From an uncultured Spirochaetaceae bacterium (GTDB taxonomy: Bacteria > Spirochaetota > Spirochaetia > Sphaerochaetales > Sphaerochaetaceae): a stretch of DNA of 64,000 bases. Below the pieces are notes generated by a model. The model had not been told where the DNA came from. It made no database searches and saw only the letters and a list, made by a program, of their open reading frames with translations. The translations under genes and the position numbers were made by a program. Shown piece after piece: positions 17,201 to 25,379 of the stretch (positions within the stretch are counted from its first letter, which is position 1; every line of letters starts with the position of its first letter). The stretch spans positions 20,369 through 84,368 of the forward strand of contig CALXQU010000011.1 in assembly GCA_944390725.1 (NCBI GenBank), given 5' to 3'.

Positions 17201-17475
17201 AGTCGGAGTGCGAAGTAAGGTTCTACTATCCTGATGGCGATTCCGTCATCGAGGGATCTGCGGACCTCATAGCGTATGATGGGGATTCGGCCCTTGTCGT
17301 CGACTTCAAGACAGACAGCGTGATGTGTCCTGAGGAGCATCTGGGGCAGATTACGAGATACGCGCAGGCGCTGACGGAGCTGGAAGGCGTCGAATGCAGA
17401 TGCACGCTCCTTTACCTCAGGTCGATGGAAAGGAGCGCTATCTGGGATAAGGAAGGCAATGTCCTGGAAGGCTAG
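14239..17475 (+). CDS. addA: AddA-like UvrD-family helicase-nuclease
   Basis: A 1078-residue helicase-nuclease. Motifs run in order: Walker A SAGAGAGKTT near residue 30, TLTFTKKAAAEM, DEFQDNNSSQRDLLF (motif II), VGDDKQSIYYFRGAD (motif III), MNYRSE, MTIHRSKGLQFPIVFLAD (motif V) and LLYVALTRA (motif VI). The C-terminus carries the RecB-type nuclease with EGSADLI and LVVDFKTDS near residue 1019. It works with the AddB-like partner in break repair and degradation of foreign DNA. The ATG at 14239 overlaps the addB stop and has an AGGAGGT ribosome site ten bases upstream. The stop overlaps the stop of the convergent aminotransferase gene. Confidence 0.92.
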   Translation: MTFQELLARNGIRLSAEQEAAVYEDRAAVVSAGAGAGKTTVLSLRFVRLVMERKAHSDQIMTLTFTKKAAAEMYERIYRLLGCAAEGDGYLKAEMEEHFPKARISTLDSFWSEIARTDSMRYGVMRDFTLLEDDDAEDMARRIFIDMEDDAALRAALEETASFISSERLLAELVRIASVASDVTTPFSAEENARSAGLFAELASDYASGLLDEAVDALEAADSDNPENALHDAISEDIRRYRSGGKASFDYSLRTVMSKRYKELRDAVKGLREVLESVGCYLHGKDLLDSYVRPLSIVIEGFIGRLQAEKRRRGALTFHDTEVLSRKILLSNLDVRDYYKRKYRYIMIDEFQDNNSSQRDLLFLLAEKPDAHSASIPSPEDLEPDKLFFVGDDKQSIYYFRGADVSVFRELNDDIRRMGGNLLSLTMNYRSEPGLIGWFSFVFSSVFSSGAEPDSEEQLLSSFTGRPFSPYWAEHRAMGKREPSPGISPRIVMASLEAKPDPEMASPGESEAVYIADMIERMVSSDDFLVPGKDGPRRPSLADIAVLLQTTAGQRDLEKVFRMRGIGYAVAESSSITTEAIASDIYSFLQCLAYPDDKLAYTALLRSPFARISDEGLLFLADRGPACIAFAEEPSFERDDDRESFRSLARLYAKARAMVGRMPIAHILDTIYYEGGYHAYLASRPELAVYEDHFSYLWEVARRYDGKGRALVLFLDYLRPLLGQPEKLAGAAIQHFEENAVSIMTIHRSKGLQFPIVFLADSQRGASSQSAKNKLAVYEGRNPLIMVDPEEAGSYPFSRLLNNARARREEAERDRLLYVALTRASAHLVITGVKRRNSEGSLFARVMGSGGACIPEEIHLAPKPGYGDIERVPAAWYDKEAYPEPVSSERRIGVRASLIYDSDNSWQEGKRLPSLPSDSIIRARGLFTQFGIMAHEAVESAIEGREPAFSSIPGLPDSEYRALEDDALAIRSRFISSGFYAELVKGRKSECEVRFYYPDGDSVIEGSADLIAYDGDSALVVDFKTDSVMCPEEHLGQITRYAQALTELEGVECRCTLLYLRSMERSAIWDKEGNVLEG

Positions 17476-18695
17476 AGCGACCTGGCCGCCCTGTCCATCC
17501 TCTTCAGCGCCTCAAGCACGGACTTCCTTGATGTGCCGTAGTTGAAGCGGACGAATTCCTTCCACATGCCTCCGAACCAGGTCCCGTCATTCACGCAGAC
17601 CGCTGCCTTGGCGCCGAAGAAGCGAGAGAGGATCCCGCCGCCTTCGCCGCCTGGGAATTCCTCCGGATGCCTTTCCACATAGTCCCTGGCCTTGCCATAG
17701 ATCGCGGAGCAGTCGATGAAGGCTACGAACGATGCATGGGACTGCACGATATGGAGCGGGGATCCGAGGTCCTCGAGGAGGCTGACCATCGCCTCAAGCG
17801 TGCCGGCAAGATAGGAGCAGAGCTCCCTGTTGTATTCCAGGCCGTCCCTGTATACGGCCTCTGCCAGCTCTCCGATCACGAGGCTGGGCTCGTCCAGGCG
17901 GCAGGCCCGCTCATTGCGGCGGAAGCGCTCCTTCTTCCCCTGGTCCGAGAAGACGATGAAGCCGCAATGCTCGCCGGCGATATTGAAGGTCTTGGATGGC
18001 GCGAAGAGCGTGATCGTGTCGGCTCCGATTCCCTCGTTGGCCTTCCCCATCGGGATATGTGTGGCTTCCGGATGCGCAAGGTCGGCGTGGATCTCATCCG
18101 AGATGACGGGAATGGAAAGGCCCTTCGCAGTCTCGAGCACGAAGCGGAGGTCATCTTCGGAGAAGACGATCCCTGATGGGTTCTGGGGCGAGCAGAAGAG
18201 TATCGCATCGGAATGCGATGCATCTTCCCTGAAGCGCTCCCTGTCGATCGAGAAGGCATGCGCCGCGCTGTCATAGGCAAGGCAGTGCTCGATGAATGTC
18301 CTGCCCAGGTCCGCCGTGATATCGCGGAAGGGCTTATAGGTAGGCGAGGGGACGAGTATCCTTGCCCCTGGCGGCGTGAAGAGCGAGAGGCAGGCCGATA
18401 CGCCATGGAGCAGTCCCATCGAGTATGTGATATCCTCAGCGGGTACTTCCCATCCATGGCGGACGCTGAGCCAGTGCGATGCCGCTTCCTCCAGCGTCCT
18501 GAATACCGGGTATCCATAGACGCCCAGTTCTGCGATCCTGAGCCCCGCGGCTTTCGCATGCTCCTCGGGGAGGAAGTCCATATCGGCAACCCAGAAGGGT
18601 TCCGCATCGGGGTTCGAGCATATCGACATGATGGATGCCCTGTCCCATTTCACGCTGTTGGTGCCGCGCCTGGCGGCTGCTGTATCGAAATCCAT
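17472..18695 (-). CDS. PatB/MalY-type PLP aminotransferase (C-S lyase)
   Basis: A 407-residue class I/II aminotransferase-fold enzyme of the MalY/PatB group, usually cystathionine beta-lyases releasing homocysteine or sulfide. Typical features are FWVADMDFLPEE at the N-terminus, GLLHGVSACLSLFTPPG, SPQNPSGIVF, ISDEIHADL and the PLP-binding Lys in APSKTFNIAGEHCGF near residue 236. The end has VRFNYGTSRKSVLEALKRM. The ATG at 18695 has an AGGAG site just upstream; an in-frame upstream extension would cover most of the EFR1 gene end and is not supported. It follows the EFR1 gene by 5 bp and is probably co-transcribed with aroA and EFR1. A MalY-like moonlighting role in regulation is possible. Confidence 0.88.
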   Translation of the reverse strand: MDFDTAAARRGTNSVKWDRASIMSICSNPDAEPFWVADMDFLPEEHAKAAGLRIAELGVYGYPVFRTLEEAASHWLSVRHGWEVPAEDITYSMGLLHGVSACLSLFTPPGARILVPSPTYKPFRDITADLGRTFIEHCLAYDSAAHAFSIDRERFREDASHSDAILFCSPQNPSGIVFSEDDLRFVLETAKGLSIPVISDEIHADLAHPEATHIPMGKANEGIGADTITLFAPSKTFNIAGEHCGFIVFSDQGKKERFRRNERACRLDEPSLVIGELAEAVYRDGLEYNRELCSYLAGTLEAMVSLLEDLGSPLHIVQSHASFVAFIDCSAIYGKARDYVERHPEEFPGGEGGGILSRFFGAKAAVCVNDGTWFGGMWKEFVRFNYGTSRKSVLEALKRMDRAARSL

Positions 18696-18700
18696 ATCCT

Positions 18701-19462
18701 TTATCTCCTGATGAGCTCCTCTGACGGGACCGGGCCTCTGTACTGGCCCCTGGCCCCGGGGTAAGCTATGGCATTCTGTGGGCACCTGTGGTAGCAGGCG
18801 AAGCAGGAAATGCATTCGGAACCGAATTCAGGCCCCTTCTCCGACATCCTTATATTCCCCATGGGGCAGATCCTCTCGCAGAGCGAGCACTTTATGCATC
18901 TGCCATCCGCCGAGAGCCTGTTCCGCTGCGGGGTGATGGCCTTCATCGATACGGCCCTGATGAAGCGGAAGAGCGGGCCCCTCTTCGCAACCGAGATCGT
19001 CTCCTTCGCTATCTCGCCGGAAATCTCCCTGAGGCGTATATCCGCCTTGGCGAAGGCTTCCCGGGCCTTCTCCTCCGGCACGGCCTTCTTCTGCAGCGGA
19101 AGGTAGGCGTCAGGCATCTTGACACAGGCGGAATAGGCGAGGGCGATGCCTATATCGCCGAGTTCCTTATCGAAGTCAGCGAGGGTATATAATGGCGTGC
19201 TGGCCATCGTAAGGAGCGCGAATACGTATTCCAGGGCACTGTTATCCCTTTGTGCCATGTATTCGCGTATGAATCTCCTCATAGGATATGCAACGCCCCA
19301 GCAGTAGGCAGGGAAGGCGAAGCCCAGGCATTCGGTATCATCCGGGATGGTCTCCTCGCCTGAGAGGACCTTCTCGATCAGCACCGTCCTGTATCCCTCG
19401 ATCTTCCTTGCTGCGTACAGCGTATTGCCTGTTCCTGTGTATACTGCGATTATCCTTTCCAT
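18701..19462 (-). CDS. EFR1-type flavodoxin-ferredoxin protein
   Basis: A 253-residue electron-transfer protein. The N-terminus is flavodoxin-like (IIAVYTGTGNTLYAARKI, with the TGTGNT phosphate loop). The C-terminus has two 4Fe-4S ferredoxin motifs: CIKCSLCERICPMGNI and CISCFACYHRCPQNAI. This is the EFR1 family arrangement common in anaerobes. It probably passes electrons between ferredoxin pools and a reductase; the partner is unknown. It is one base from the end of aroA and five bases before the PatB-type gene, so all three belong to one transcript, an unusual setting for aroA. Confidence 0.87.
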   Translation of the reverse strand: MERIIAVYTGTGNTLYAARKIEGYRTVLIEKVLSGEETIPDDTECLGFAFPAYCWGVAYPMRRFIREYMAQRDNSALEYVFALLTMASTPLYTLADFDKELGDIGIALAYSACVKMPDAYLPLQKKAVPEEKAREAFAKADIRLREISGEIAKETISVAKRGPLFRFIRAVSMKAITPQRNRLSADGRCIKCSLCERICPMGNIRMSEKGPEFGSECISCFACYHRCPQNAIAYPGARGQYRGPVPSEELIRR

Positions 19463-19463
19463 A

Positions 19464-20720
19464 TCATCTCCTGAGCGAGCCGAGAAGGGTGAAGAAGGTG
19501 GGGAATGTCACTTCCGCGGCCTTTTCATCATCTATCGTGACAGGGCCATCCGACCCTGCCGAGAGCGATGCCATCGCCATGATAATCCGATGGTCCCCGA
19601 AGCCCTTCACGGAACCGCCATGTATCCTTCCCCTGCCATGGATGGCGAGCCCGTCAGGCTCTTCCTCCACGTCGATGCCGAGCGCCTCGAGGTCCTGCCT
19701 CATGCAGGCGATCCTGTCGGTTTCCTTGATCCTGGCCTGGGGGACGTTAAACAGCCTCGTGGTGCCTTCGGCGACAGCAGCCGTGGCAGCCAGGACAGGG
19801 AGCGTATCGGGAATGGCGTTGAGGTCGAACTCGCCGCCCATGAGGCGTTCCGGCCCCTGCACCGTCACAGCGTTCCCTTCCCAGGAGACCGTGCATCCCA
19901 TCTGGCTGAGGATGCCCAGTATCGCCTTGTCGCCCTGCGGGTCCGCGGGGTCGAGCCCTTTCACGGTTATCGAGGTACCTGCCATCGCTGCCATGCAGAA
20001 GAAGAACGAGGCGGATGAGTAGTCCCCGTTGATATAGCTTTCAAAGCCTCTGTAGCGCTGCCCGCCCTTTATCCGCGAGACCATGTAGTCATCCGAGATC
20101 TGGAAGCTGATTCCCTGCGAGCGCAGCCATCCCAGCGTGAGGGAGACATACGGCTTCTCATACAGCAGCGAGCATCTGATCTCCGTATCGCCCTCGGCCA
20201 TCGGCGCTCCCAGCAGCAGCCCTGAGAGGTACTGGCTTGATTTGCATTCGATGACCGTGCTTCCGCCCCTGATGGGCCCTAGTACCCTTACCGGAGGCCT
20301 CCCTCCTGCCGTCTTGACTTCGCATCCGAGGTCCCTGAGCGCATCGGCAAGCGGGCCGACAGGCCTGGACCTGAGCTGCTCATCGCCTGTAATCGTGACA
20401 GGTATCCCAAGAGAGGCCGCCATCGGCAGCAGCAGGTACTCCGTGGTGCCGCTGTTGCCGGCATCGATGGAGAGCGAATCCGGCATCGCCATGTCCCTTG
20501 AGTCGACGATGGCTTCCTTCATCCCCTCATCGAACGATACCCTGGCGCCTGCCTGGATGATGGCATCTATGCATGACTGCGTATCTGCGGAGATGAGCGG
20601 ATTCGATATCCTGGAGATATCCCTGGCGAAGAATGCGATCAGGAATGCCCTGATCGTCTGGCTCTTCGATGCCGGAACCGATACCGTCCCGGCTGGTCTT
20701 GATGGGCTGAGGGTGATCAT
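19464..20720 (-). CDS. aroA: 3-phosphoshikimate 1-carboxyvinyltransferase (EPSP synthase)
   Basis: A 418-residue enzyme of the shikimate pathway that joins PEP to shikimate 3-phosphate. Signature stretches are SVPASKSQTIRAFLIAF (active-site Lys-Ser), DAGNSGTTEYLLLP, DYSSASFFFCMAA, NVPQARIKETDRI and GFGDHRIIMAMA. The length matches the family. No other shikimate gene is nearby. The ATG at 20720 is six bases from a TATAAT on the same strand and lacks a ribosome site, so translation may be leaderless. It is first of a three-gene unit with EFR1 and the PatB-type gene. Confidence 0.95.
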   Translation of the reverse strand: MITLSPSRPAGTVSVPASKSQTIRAFLIAFFARDISRISNPLISADTQSCIDAIIQAGARVSFDEGMKEAIVDSRDMAMPDSLSIDAGNSGTTEYLLLPMAASLGIPVTITGDEQLRSRPVGPLADALRDLGCEVKTAGGRPPVRVLGPIRGGSTVIECKSSQYLSGLLLGAPMAEGDTEIRCSLLYEKPYVSLTLGWLRSQGISFQISDDYMVSRIKGGQRYRGFESYINGDYSSASFFFCMAAMAGTSITVKGLDPADPQGDKAILGILSQMGCTVSWEGNAVTVQGPERLMGGEFDLNAIPDTLPVLAATAAVAEGTTRLFNVPQARIKETDRIACMRQDLEALGIDVEEEPDGLAIHGRGRIHGGSVKGFGDHRIIMAMASLSAGSDGPVTIDDEKAAEVTFPTFFTLLGSLRR

Positions 20721-20726
20721 ACCGGG

Positions 20727-20732
20727 ATTATA
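20727..20732 (-). promoter_or_regulatory. -10 element of the aroA operon
   Basis: On the minus strand a perfect TATAAT ends six bases before the aroA ATG. A weak TTTTCC stands 17 bp upstream. It lies within the 38-bp gap to the upstream gene, which suggests an independent transcript with no 5' leader. Confidence 0.5.
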
Positions 20733-20758
20733 GTTGGTTCATCCGATGAGGAAAAGGC

Positions 20759-21778
20759 TCAGCGGCCTATCAGCTTCCTGGACGTGCTGGAAGGGATATC
20801 AAGGCGGGAGCCGAAGCTGCTTCCCATGCCATATGATGACGGGCTGTAGCTTGTCCTGCTGCCGCAGCGCCTGAGCACGACGTCGCCGCTGTAGAGGATC
20901 TCCTTCGCCTTCCTCTCGTTTTCCGTCGAGATCAGCGCCAGGGATGGTCCGCTGCTGCTGCCGAGCCTGGCCCTGAGCTCCGCTATCGCGCCGAGGATGA
21001 ACGATGATGACCTGACATGCTTCCCATCCCTGCGGAGCCTGGCGATCTCCTTCTCCGAGGCGGAGATGATGTATGTATATATGTAGACGGCGAGTTCCGT
21101 CTCGGCCAGCGAGCCGTGGATGCGTACGGTCCTGAGCCCATCGCTGCCTGTCCAGCGGAGGCCGAACACGCCCGTGGCGGAGCGGAGATAGGAGAGGAGA
21201 TGGGGGATGTATCCCGGCAGCCTGTATCCGGAGCAGAGGTCTGCCGTGTAGATGGCATCATCGCCGGCGGCGGGCGTGTCCCTGCATTCCATCATCAGCT
21301 GCTGTGCCTTGAGGATTGCCTGGGAGGCCTCGCTCTCGAAAGGCGATGAGGAAAGCGCCATCAGCTTGCGGATCCTTTCCCTTAGGGACCTGTCCCTGTC
21401 TGCCGCTGTCCGTATCCTGCTCTTGCTGAAGTCCCTGTCCAGGCCCAGCATGGCGCAGTATTCCCGGAAACGCGGCGAGTGGCCGCCTATGGAGCCATTC
21501 AGCCTGAAATCAAGCGCGTGGGCAAGCTCGTGGAGGAAGATGCCCTTCGCATCCTCTGCGGTGAGGCAGCCATCCTCGCCGATCACTATCGAATCAGCTT
21601 CCGGGTCGTAGAAGCCGAGCCTGCCGCCTTCGAGCGGAGGCGATATGACCAGATGGAGGGTGAAGGGGGAGGAGATGATGCCTGCTGCCATCAGCCCGGC
21701 TTCCTTCTCGCGCATGATCCCCTGCAGCTCCGATGCGATCCTGATGATGGCTTTGCTCTGCGCCTGTATCCTGGTCAT
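20759..21778 (-). CDS. SprT-like zinc metallopeptidase fused to DUF2786
   Basis: A 339-residue protein with two recognisable parts. Residues 1-125 contain a SprT/zincin-type site: FLHELAHALDFRLNG with the HExxH helix and a third His in GGHSPRFREY. Residues about 130-170 (RDRSLRERIRKLMALSSS ... EASQAILKAQQLMME) match the DUF2786 helical motif often found in phage and plasmid proteins. The rest is unassigned and ends in a Ser/Tyr-rich tail. SprT-like proteases in other organisms act on DNA-protein crosslinks; the function here is not known. It is transcribed divergently from rimO across only 47 bp and looks leaderless (TATCAT six bases from the ATG). Confidence 0.75.
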   Translation of the reverse strand: MTRIQAQSKAIIRIASELQGIMREKEAGLMAAGIISSPFTLHLVISPPLEGGRLGFYDPEADSIVIGEDGCLTAEDAKGIFLHELAHALDFRLNGSIGGHSPRFREYCAMLGLDRDFSKSRIRTAADRDRSLRERIRKLMALSSSPFESEASQAILKAQQLMMECRDTPAAGDDAIYTADLCSGYRLPGYIPHLLSYLRSATGVFGLRWTGSDGLRTVRIHGSLAETELAVYIYTYIISASEKEIARLRRDGKHVRSSSFILGAIAELRARLGSSSGPSLALISTENERKAKEILYSGDVVLRRCGSRTSYSPSSYGMGSSFGSRLDIPSSTSRKLIGR

Positions 21779-21784
21779 GATGCG

Positions 21785-21818
21785 ATGATAGCATTTCCCC
21801 GCGCTTTTGGTTTAGAGT
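21785..21818. promoter_or_regulatory. back-to-back promoters of sprT-like gene and rimO
   Basis: The minus strand has TATCAT (21790-21785, preceded by TGC) six bases before the ATG at 21778. The plus strand has TAGAGT (21813-21818) seven bases before the GTG at 21826. Both start sites would fall on or next to the start codons, and the -35 regions overlap within the 47-bp gap, so the two promoters probably compete or are co-regulated. Confidence 0.45.
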
Positions 21819-21825
21819 TGTATCC

Positions 21826-23136
21826 GTGAAGATCTATATCGAGAGCTTAGGATGCGCCAAGAACCAGGTCGATTCCGAGATCCTCCTCACATATGCTGAG
21901 GAGAATGGGTACATGAAGGCCGAGAAGCCGGAGGATGCCGATGTGATAGTCGTCAACTCCTGCGGCTTCATCGACAGCGCCAAGGAGGAGTCGATTTCTG
22001 CGTTCTTCTCCCTCCGCGAGGCTAATCCCAAGGCAAGGATCATACTCGCAGGCTGCCTTGCCCAGCGCTATGGCAGGGATATGGAGCTCAAGGAGGCCGA
22101 TGCCATCTTCGGCAACCATGACCTCTCGCTCTTCCCCTCCGTCCTCAAGGGCCTGGAGGAGCGCGTCTGCATCCCGGAGTATCCGGATCCCGATAGGGAA
22201 AGGGATGACAGGAAGGAGCTCCTGGGCTATCCGCGCAGTGCCTACCTGAAGATCTCAGAGGGGTGCAATCACTGCTGCTCGTACTGCGCGATCCCGCTCA
22301 TCAGGGGGCCGCTGAGGTCACGGCCGATGGAGAAGGTCATCGAGGAGGCGAAGAGGCTGATAGCCTCAGGCGTATATGAGATCAACCTCATCGCCCAGGA
22401 CCTGGGCGCCTATGGCCTCGACATCTATGGCAGCCAGATGCTCGTCACGCTGCTCTCGAAGCTGGCGGACCTTGATGGGGAGTTCGTGCTGCGCCTGCTT
22501 TACATTCATCCTGATACATTCCCGGAAGGCCTGATAGGGCTTGTCCGCTCCAATAGGAAGATCCTTCCGTACTTCGATATCCCCTTCCAGCATGCCGATG
22601 GGCGTGTCCTCAGGTCGATGGGCAGGACAGGCAGCAGGGAGGTATATACGGCCCTTGTCTCCAGGATCAGGGAGGCGCTGCCTGATGCCGTGATCAGGAC
22701 GACCCTGATGCTCGGCTACCCAGGCGAGGATGAGGAGGCTTTCATGGAGCTCAGGCGCTTCGTGGAGGAGGCCCGCTTCGACTGGATGGGCTCATTCCTA
22801 TACTCGCGCGAGGAAGGGACCCCTGCCTATGCGATGCGCGGCCAGAAGGAGCATGACAGGGCGCACAGGAAGGCAGCTGCCTGGCAGAAGGAGATCCAGG
22901 AGATCCAGGAGGGGATAACCGCTGAGCGCCTCAGGCGCTTCGTGGGCAGGAGCTACGATGCCCTCGTGGAGGAGAAGGTCGAGAATGAGGAGCTGGCCAT
23001 TGCCAGGATCTATGCCCAGGCGCCCGATGTCGATGGCCTGACGGTCATCATGGGACGCGGCATGGAGAGCGGCTCGGTGGTGCGTGTCGGCATAACGAAC
23101 GTAAGGGGCGTTGACCTCGAAGGGGTGAGGATTTGA
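21826..23136 (+). CDS. rimO: ribosomal protein S12 methylthiotransferase RimO
   Basis: A 436-residue radical SAM enzyme that methylthiolates the conserved Asp of ribosomal protein S12. The N-terminal UPF0004 domain begins KIYIESLGCAKNQVDSE and has VNSCGFIDSAKEESI, giving the first cluster's cysteines. The radical SAM motif is SEGCNHCCSYCAIP (CxxxCxxC) near residues 142-155, and a C-terminal TRAM domain is present. The NLIAQDLGAYGLDIYG segment separates RimO from MiaB. The start is GTG. The stop overlaps the following helicase gene start by four bases. Confidence 0.96.
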   Translation: MKIYIESLGCAKNQVDSEILLTYAEENGYMKAEKPEDADVIVVNSCGFIDSAKEESISAFFSLREANPKARIILAGCLAQRYGRDMELKEADAIFGNHDLSLFPSVLKGLEERVCIPEYPDPDRERDDRKELLGYPRSAYLKISEGCNHCCSYCAIPLIRGPLRSRPMEKVIEEAKRLIASGVYEINLIAQDLGAYGLDIYGSQMLVTLLSKLADLDGEFVLRLLYIHPDTFPEGLIGLVRSNRKILPYFDIPFQHADGRVLRSMGRTGSREVYTALVSRIREALPDAVIRTTLMLGYPGEDEEAFMELRRFVEEARFDWMGSFLYSREEGTPAYAMRGQKEHDRAHRKAAAWQKEIQEIQEGITAERLRRFVGRSYDALVEEKVENEELAIARIYAQAPDVDGLTVIMGRGMESGSVVRVGITNVRGVDLEGVRI

Positions 23137-25301
23137 TCGATCTCTCGATGCTCAATGATGAGCAGAGGGAGGCTGTGCTGGATTTCGACCACAGCCTCCT
23201 GCTGCTGGCCTGCGCAGGATCCGGCAAGACGCGTACCATCACGGCGAAGGTCGCCTATGCGATTTCCGAGTCGATCATGAAGCCCTGGCAGATCCTTGCC
23301 GTCACATTCACGAACAGGGCCGCCAATGAGATGAGGGAGAGGGTGGAGAAGTACCTTCCTGACGAGGACCTGACGGGACTCGAGATGAGGACGTTCCATT
23401 CGTTCGGCGCCTATCTCCTGCGCCGCCATGCCGAGAGGGCCCATCTGGCCAGGGATTTCTGCATCTATGATGACGATGACTCGCTCTCGCTCCTTTCCAC
23501 TGTCGCGGCGATGGAGAAGCGTGAGCTGAGGCAGGTGATGAAGGCCATATCGAAGGTCAAGGACCTCGGCCTAAGGCCCGGGGACAGCAGGGTCGCAGGG
23601 TACGGCGATGACTATTATGACCTCCAGGCCCTGTATACGCGCTACCAGGAAGCCCTGGATAAGACAGGCAATGTAGATTTCGCTGACCTGATACTCAAGC
23701 CATATGAGCTCCTGAGGGACAATCCGGACCTCAGGGAGCATTACCAGGACAGGTTCCGCATGATACTCGTCGATGAGTACCAGGATTCCAATACTATGCA
23801 GTTCAGGCTCCTGAGCGAGCTGGCAGGGCCTGATACGCGCATCGTCGCTGTCGGCGATGATGACCAGTCGATCTATTCGTTCCGCGGGGCTGATATCGGG
23901 AATATACTCACATTCTCCTCCTCGTTCGCGAATGTCAGGGAGATCAAGCTGGAGAAGAACTACCGCTCCACATCGCAGATCCTTGCCCCGGCGGCGGCGC
24001 TGATCGCGCATAATACGGAACGACATGCCAAGTCGCTTGTCTCCGCAGATGGCAAGGAAGGCCCCAAGCCGCAGGTGCTGCGCAGCCCTGACTACAGGGA
24101 GGAGGCCTTCCATATCGCCTCTCTGATCAGGCAGAGCCATGACTACGACAACACGGCGATCCTCTACAGGACCAATGCCCAGTCCCAGGTCTTCGAGCAG
24201 ATGCTGACCGAGATGAGGATCCCATTCAAGCTGGTAGGTGCCCTGCGCTTCTATGAGCGCGAGGAGGTGAAGGATTCGCTTTCCATGCTCTACCTCCTCC
24301 TCAACCACCGCGACGGGATAAGCTTCAGGCGCATCGTCAACAAGCCGGCCCGCGGGATAGGCGAGCAGAAGATAGCGAGGATCATCTCGCTCTCCCCGGA
24401 CCTGATGGAAGGGCTGAGGGAGTTCGCATCCTCTGCGTCAGGGCAGGCGGCCCAGGGCGCTGCGCGCTTCCTTTCCGCCTGGGAGGAGGCCGAGAGATCG
24501 CTTGCCAGGGATGGGAACCTTGGCGATATCCTCAGGCAGTTCCTGGAAGGGACCGGCCTGTATGGCTACTACCAGGGCGAGCCTGACAAGGCCATCAGGC
24601 AGACCAAGCTCGATAACCTCGGCACCCTTGTCTCGCTTATGCAGGAGGCGGGATGCGGCAGGGAGGACCTGGCCCAGTTCCTGGAGAAGATCACCCTCGA
24701 TACCTCCATGATGGGCGACAAGGACCCCGCTGAGATGGGCGGGGTGACCCTGATTACGATGCACAATACGAAGGGGCTGGAATACGACAGGGTATTCATA
24801 GCGGGACTGGAAGACTCCATCATACCGGGGCGCAACCTCATCGGGCGTGAGGCCGAGGAGGAGCGGAGGATCCTCTACGTGGCCATGACCAGGGCACGCA
24901 GGTATCTCTATCTCTCCTATGCCGATAAGCGCATGGTCTGGGGCCATCTCGAGTTCCAGGGACCATCCCGCTTCTTGCGCGAGATCCCTGCGGATATGCT
25001 TGCCATCGACAGGTCATACAGCCCATCCAGCCTCATCAGGCCCAAGCCGGCAGCGACGATCGTGAACAGGCCGGCCTGGGCATCCGCGGTCGAGATGCCG
25101 AAGCCGAAGGCGCAGAAGGTACAGCCGCGGAATGCTCCAGGGACATTCAGGGTAGGCGACAGGGTGCTCAGCGAGGAGTTCGGCCCGGGGCAGGTCGTGG
25201 AGATTGCCGAAAAGGGGCCCGGCAGGCGCGTGCTTTCCGTCAGGTTCCGCAGGAGCACCGCGAAATTCATCGAAGCGTTCGCCAAGCTGGAGAAGATATA
25301 G
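23133..25301 (+). CDS. pcrA: UvrD/PcrA-type DNA helicase
   Basis: A 722-residue superfamily 1 helicase with all motifs: LNDEQREAVL (Q motif), ACAGSGKTRTITAKV (Walker A), LVDEYQDSNTMQF, VGDDDQSIYSFRGADIGNI, NYRSTSQIL, TLITMHNTKGLEYDRVFIAG and RRILYVAMTRARRYLYLSYA. The C-terminal tail (from about residue 670; VGDRVLSEEFGPGQVVEI) is the Tudor-like domain that couples PcrA/UvrD to RNA polymerase. It works in replication-fork clearance and repair. The start is a TTG overlapping the rimO stop (TTGA), implying translational coupling. Confidence 0.95.
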   Translation: MIDLSMLNDEQREAVLDFDHSLLLLACAGSGKTRTITAKVAYAISESIMKPWQILAVTFTNRAANEMRERVEKYLPDEDLTGLEMRTFHSFGAYLLRRHAERAHLARDFCIYDDDDSLSLLSTVAAMEKRELRQVMKAISKVKDLGLRPGDSRVAGYGDDYYDLQALYTRYQEALDKTGNVDFADLILKPYELLRDNPDLREHYQDRFRMILVDEYQDSNTMQFRLLSELAGPDTRIVAVGDDDQSIYSFRGADIGNILTFSSSFANVREIKLEKNYRSTSQILAPAAALIAHNTERHAKSLVSADGKEGPKPQVLRSPDYREEAFHIASLIRQSHDYDNTAILYRTNAQSQVFEQMLTEMRIPFKLVGALRFYEREEVKDSLSMLYLLLNHRDGISFRRIVNKPARGIGEQKIARIISLSPDLMEGLREFASSASGQAAQGAARFLSAWEEAERSLARDGNLGDILRQFLEGTGLYGYYQGEPDKAIRQTKLDNLGTLVSLMQEAGCGREDLAQFLEKITLDTSMMGDKDPAEMGGVTLITMHNTKGLEYDRVFIAGLEDSIIPGRNLIGREAEEERRILYVAMTRARRYLYLSYADKRMVWGHLEFQGPSRFLREIPADMLAIDRSYSPSSLIRPKPAATIVNRPAWASAVEMPKPKAQKVQPRNAPGTFRVGDRVLSEEFGPGQVVEIAEKGPGRRVLSVRFRRSTAKFIEAFAKLEKI

Positions 25302-25309
25302 ATTGGCTG

Positions 25310-25318
25310 TGCTACAAT
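25310..25318 (+). promoter_or_regulatory. extended -10 promoter of the cdaA operon
   Basis: TGC-TACAAT at 25310-25318 is an extended -10 with no good -35. Transcription from about 25325 would give a leader of some 55 nt with an AAGGAGG ribosome site before the GTG at 25380. I saw no riboswitch-like structure in this leader. Confidence 0.5.
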
Positions 25319-25379
25319 CGTCTGAGGTGACAAACCGCCGCGAAACAGATACGATTCTTAGATAAGGAGGACAGGTCCG

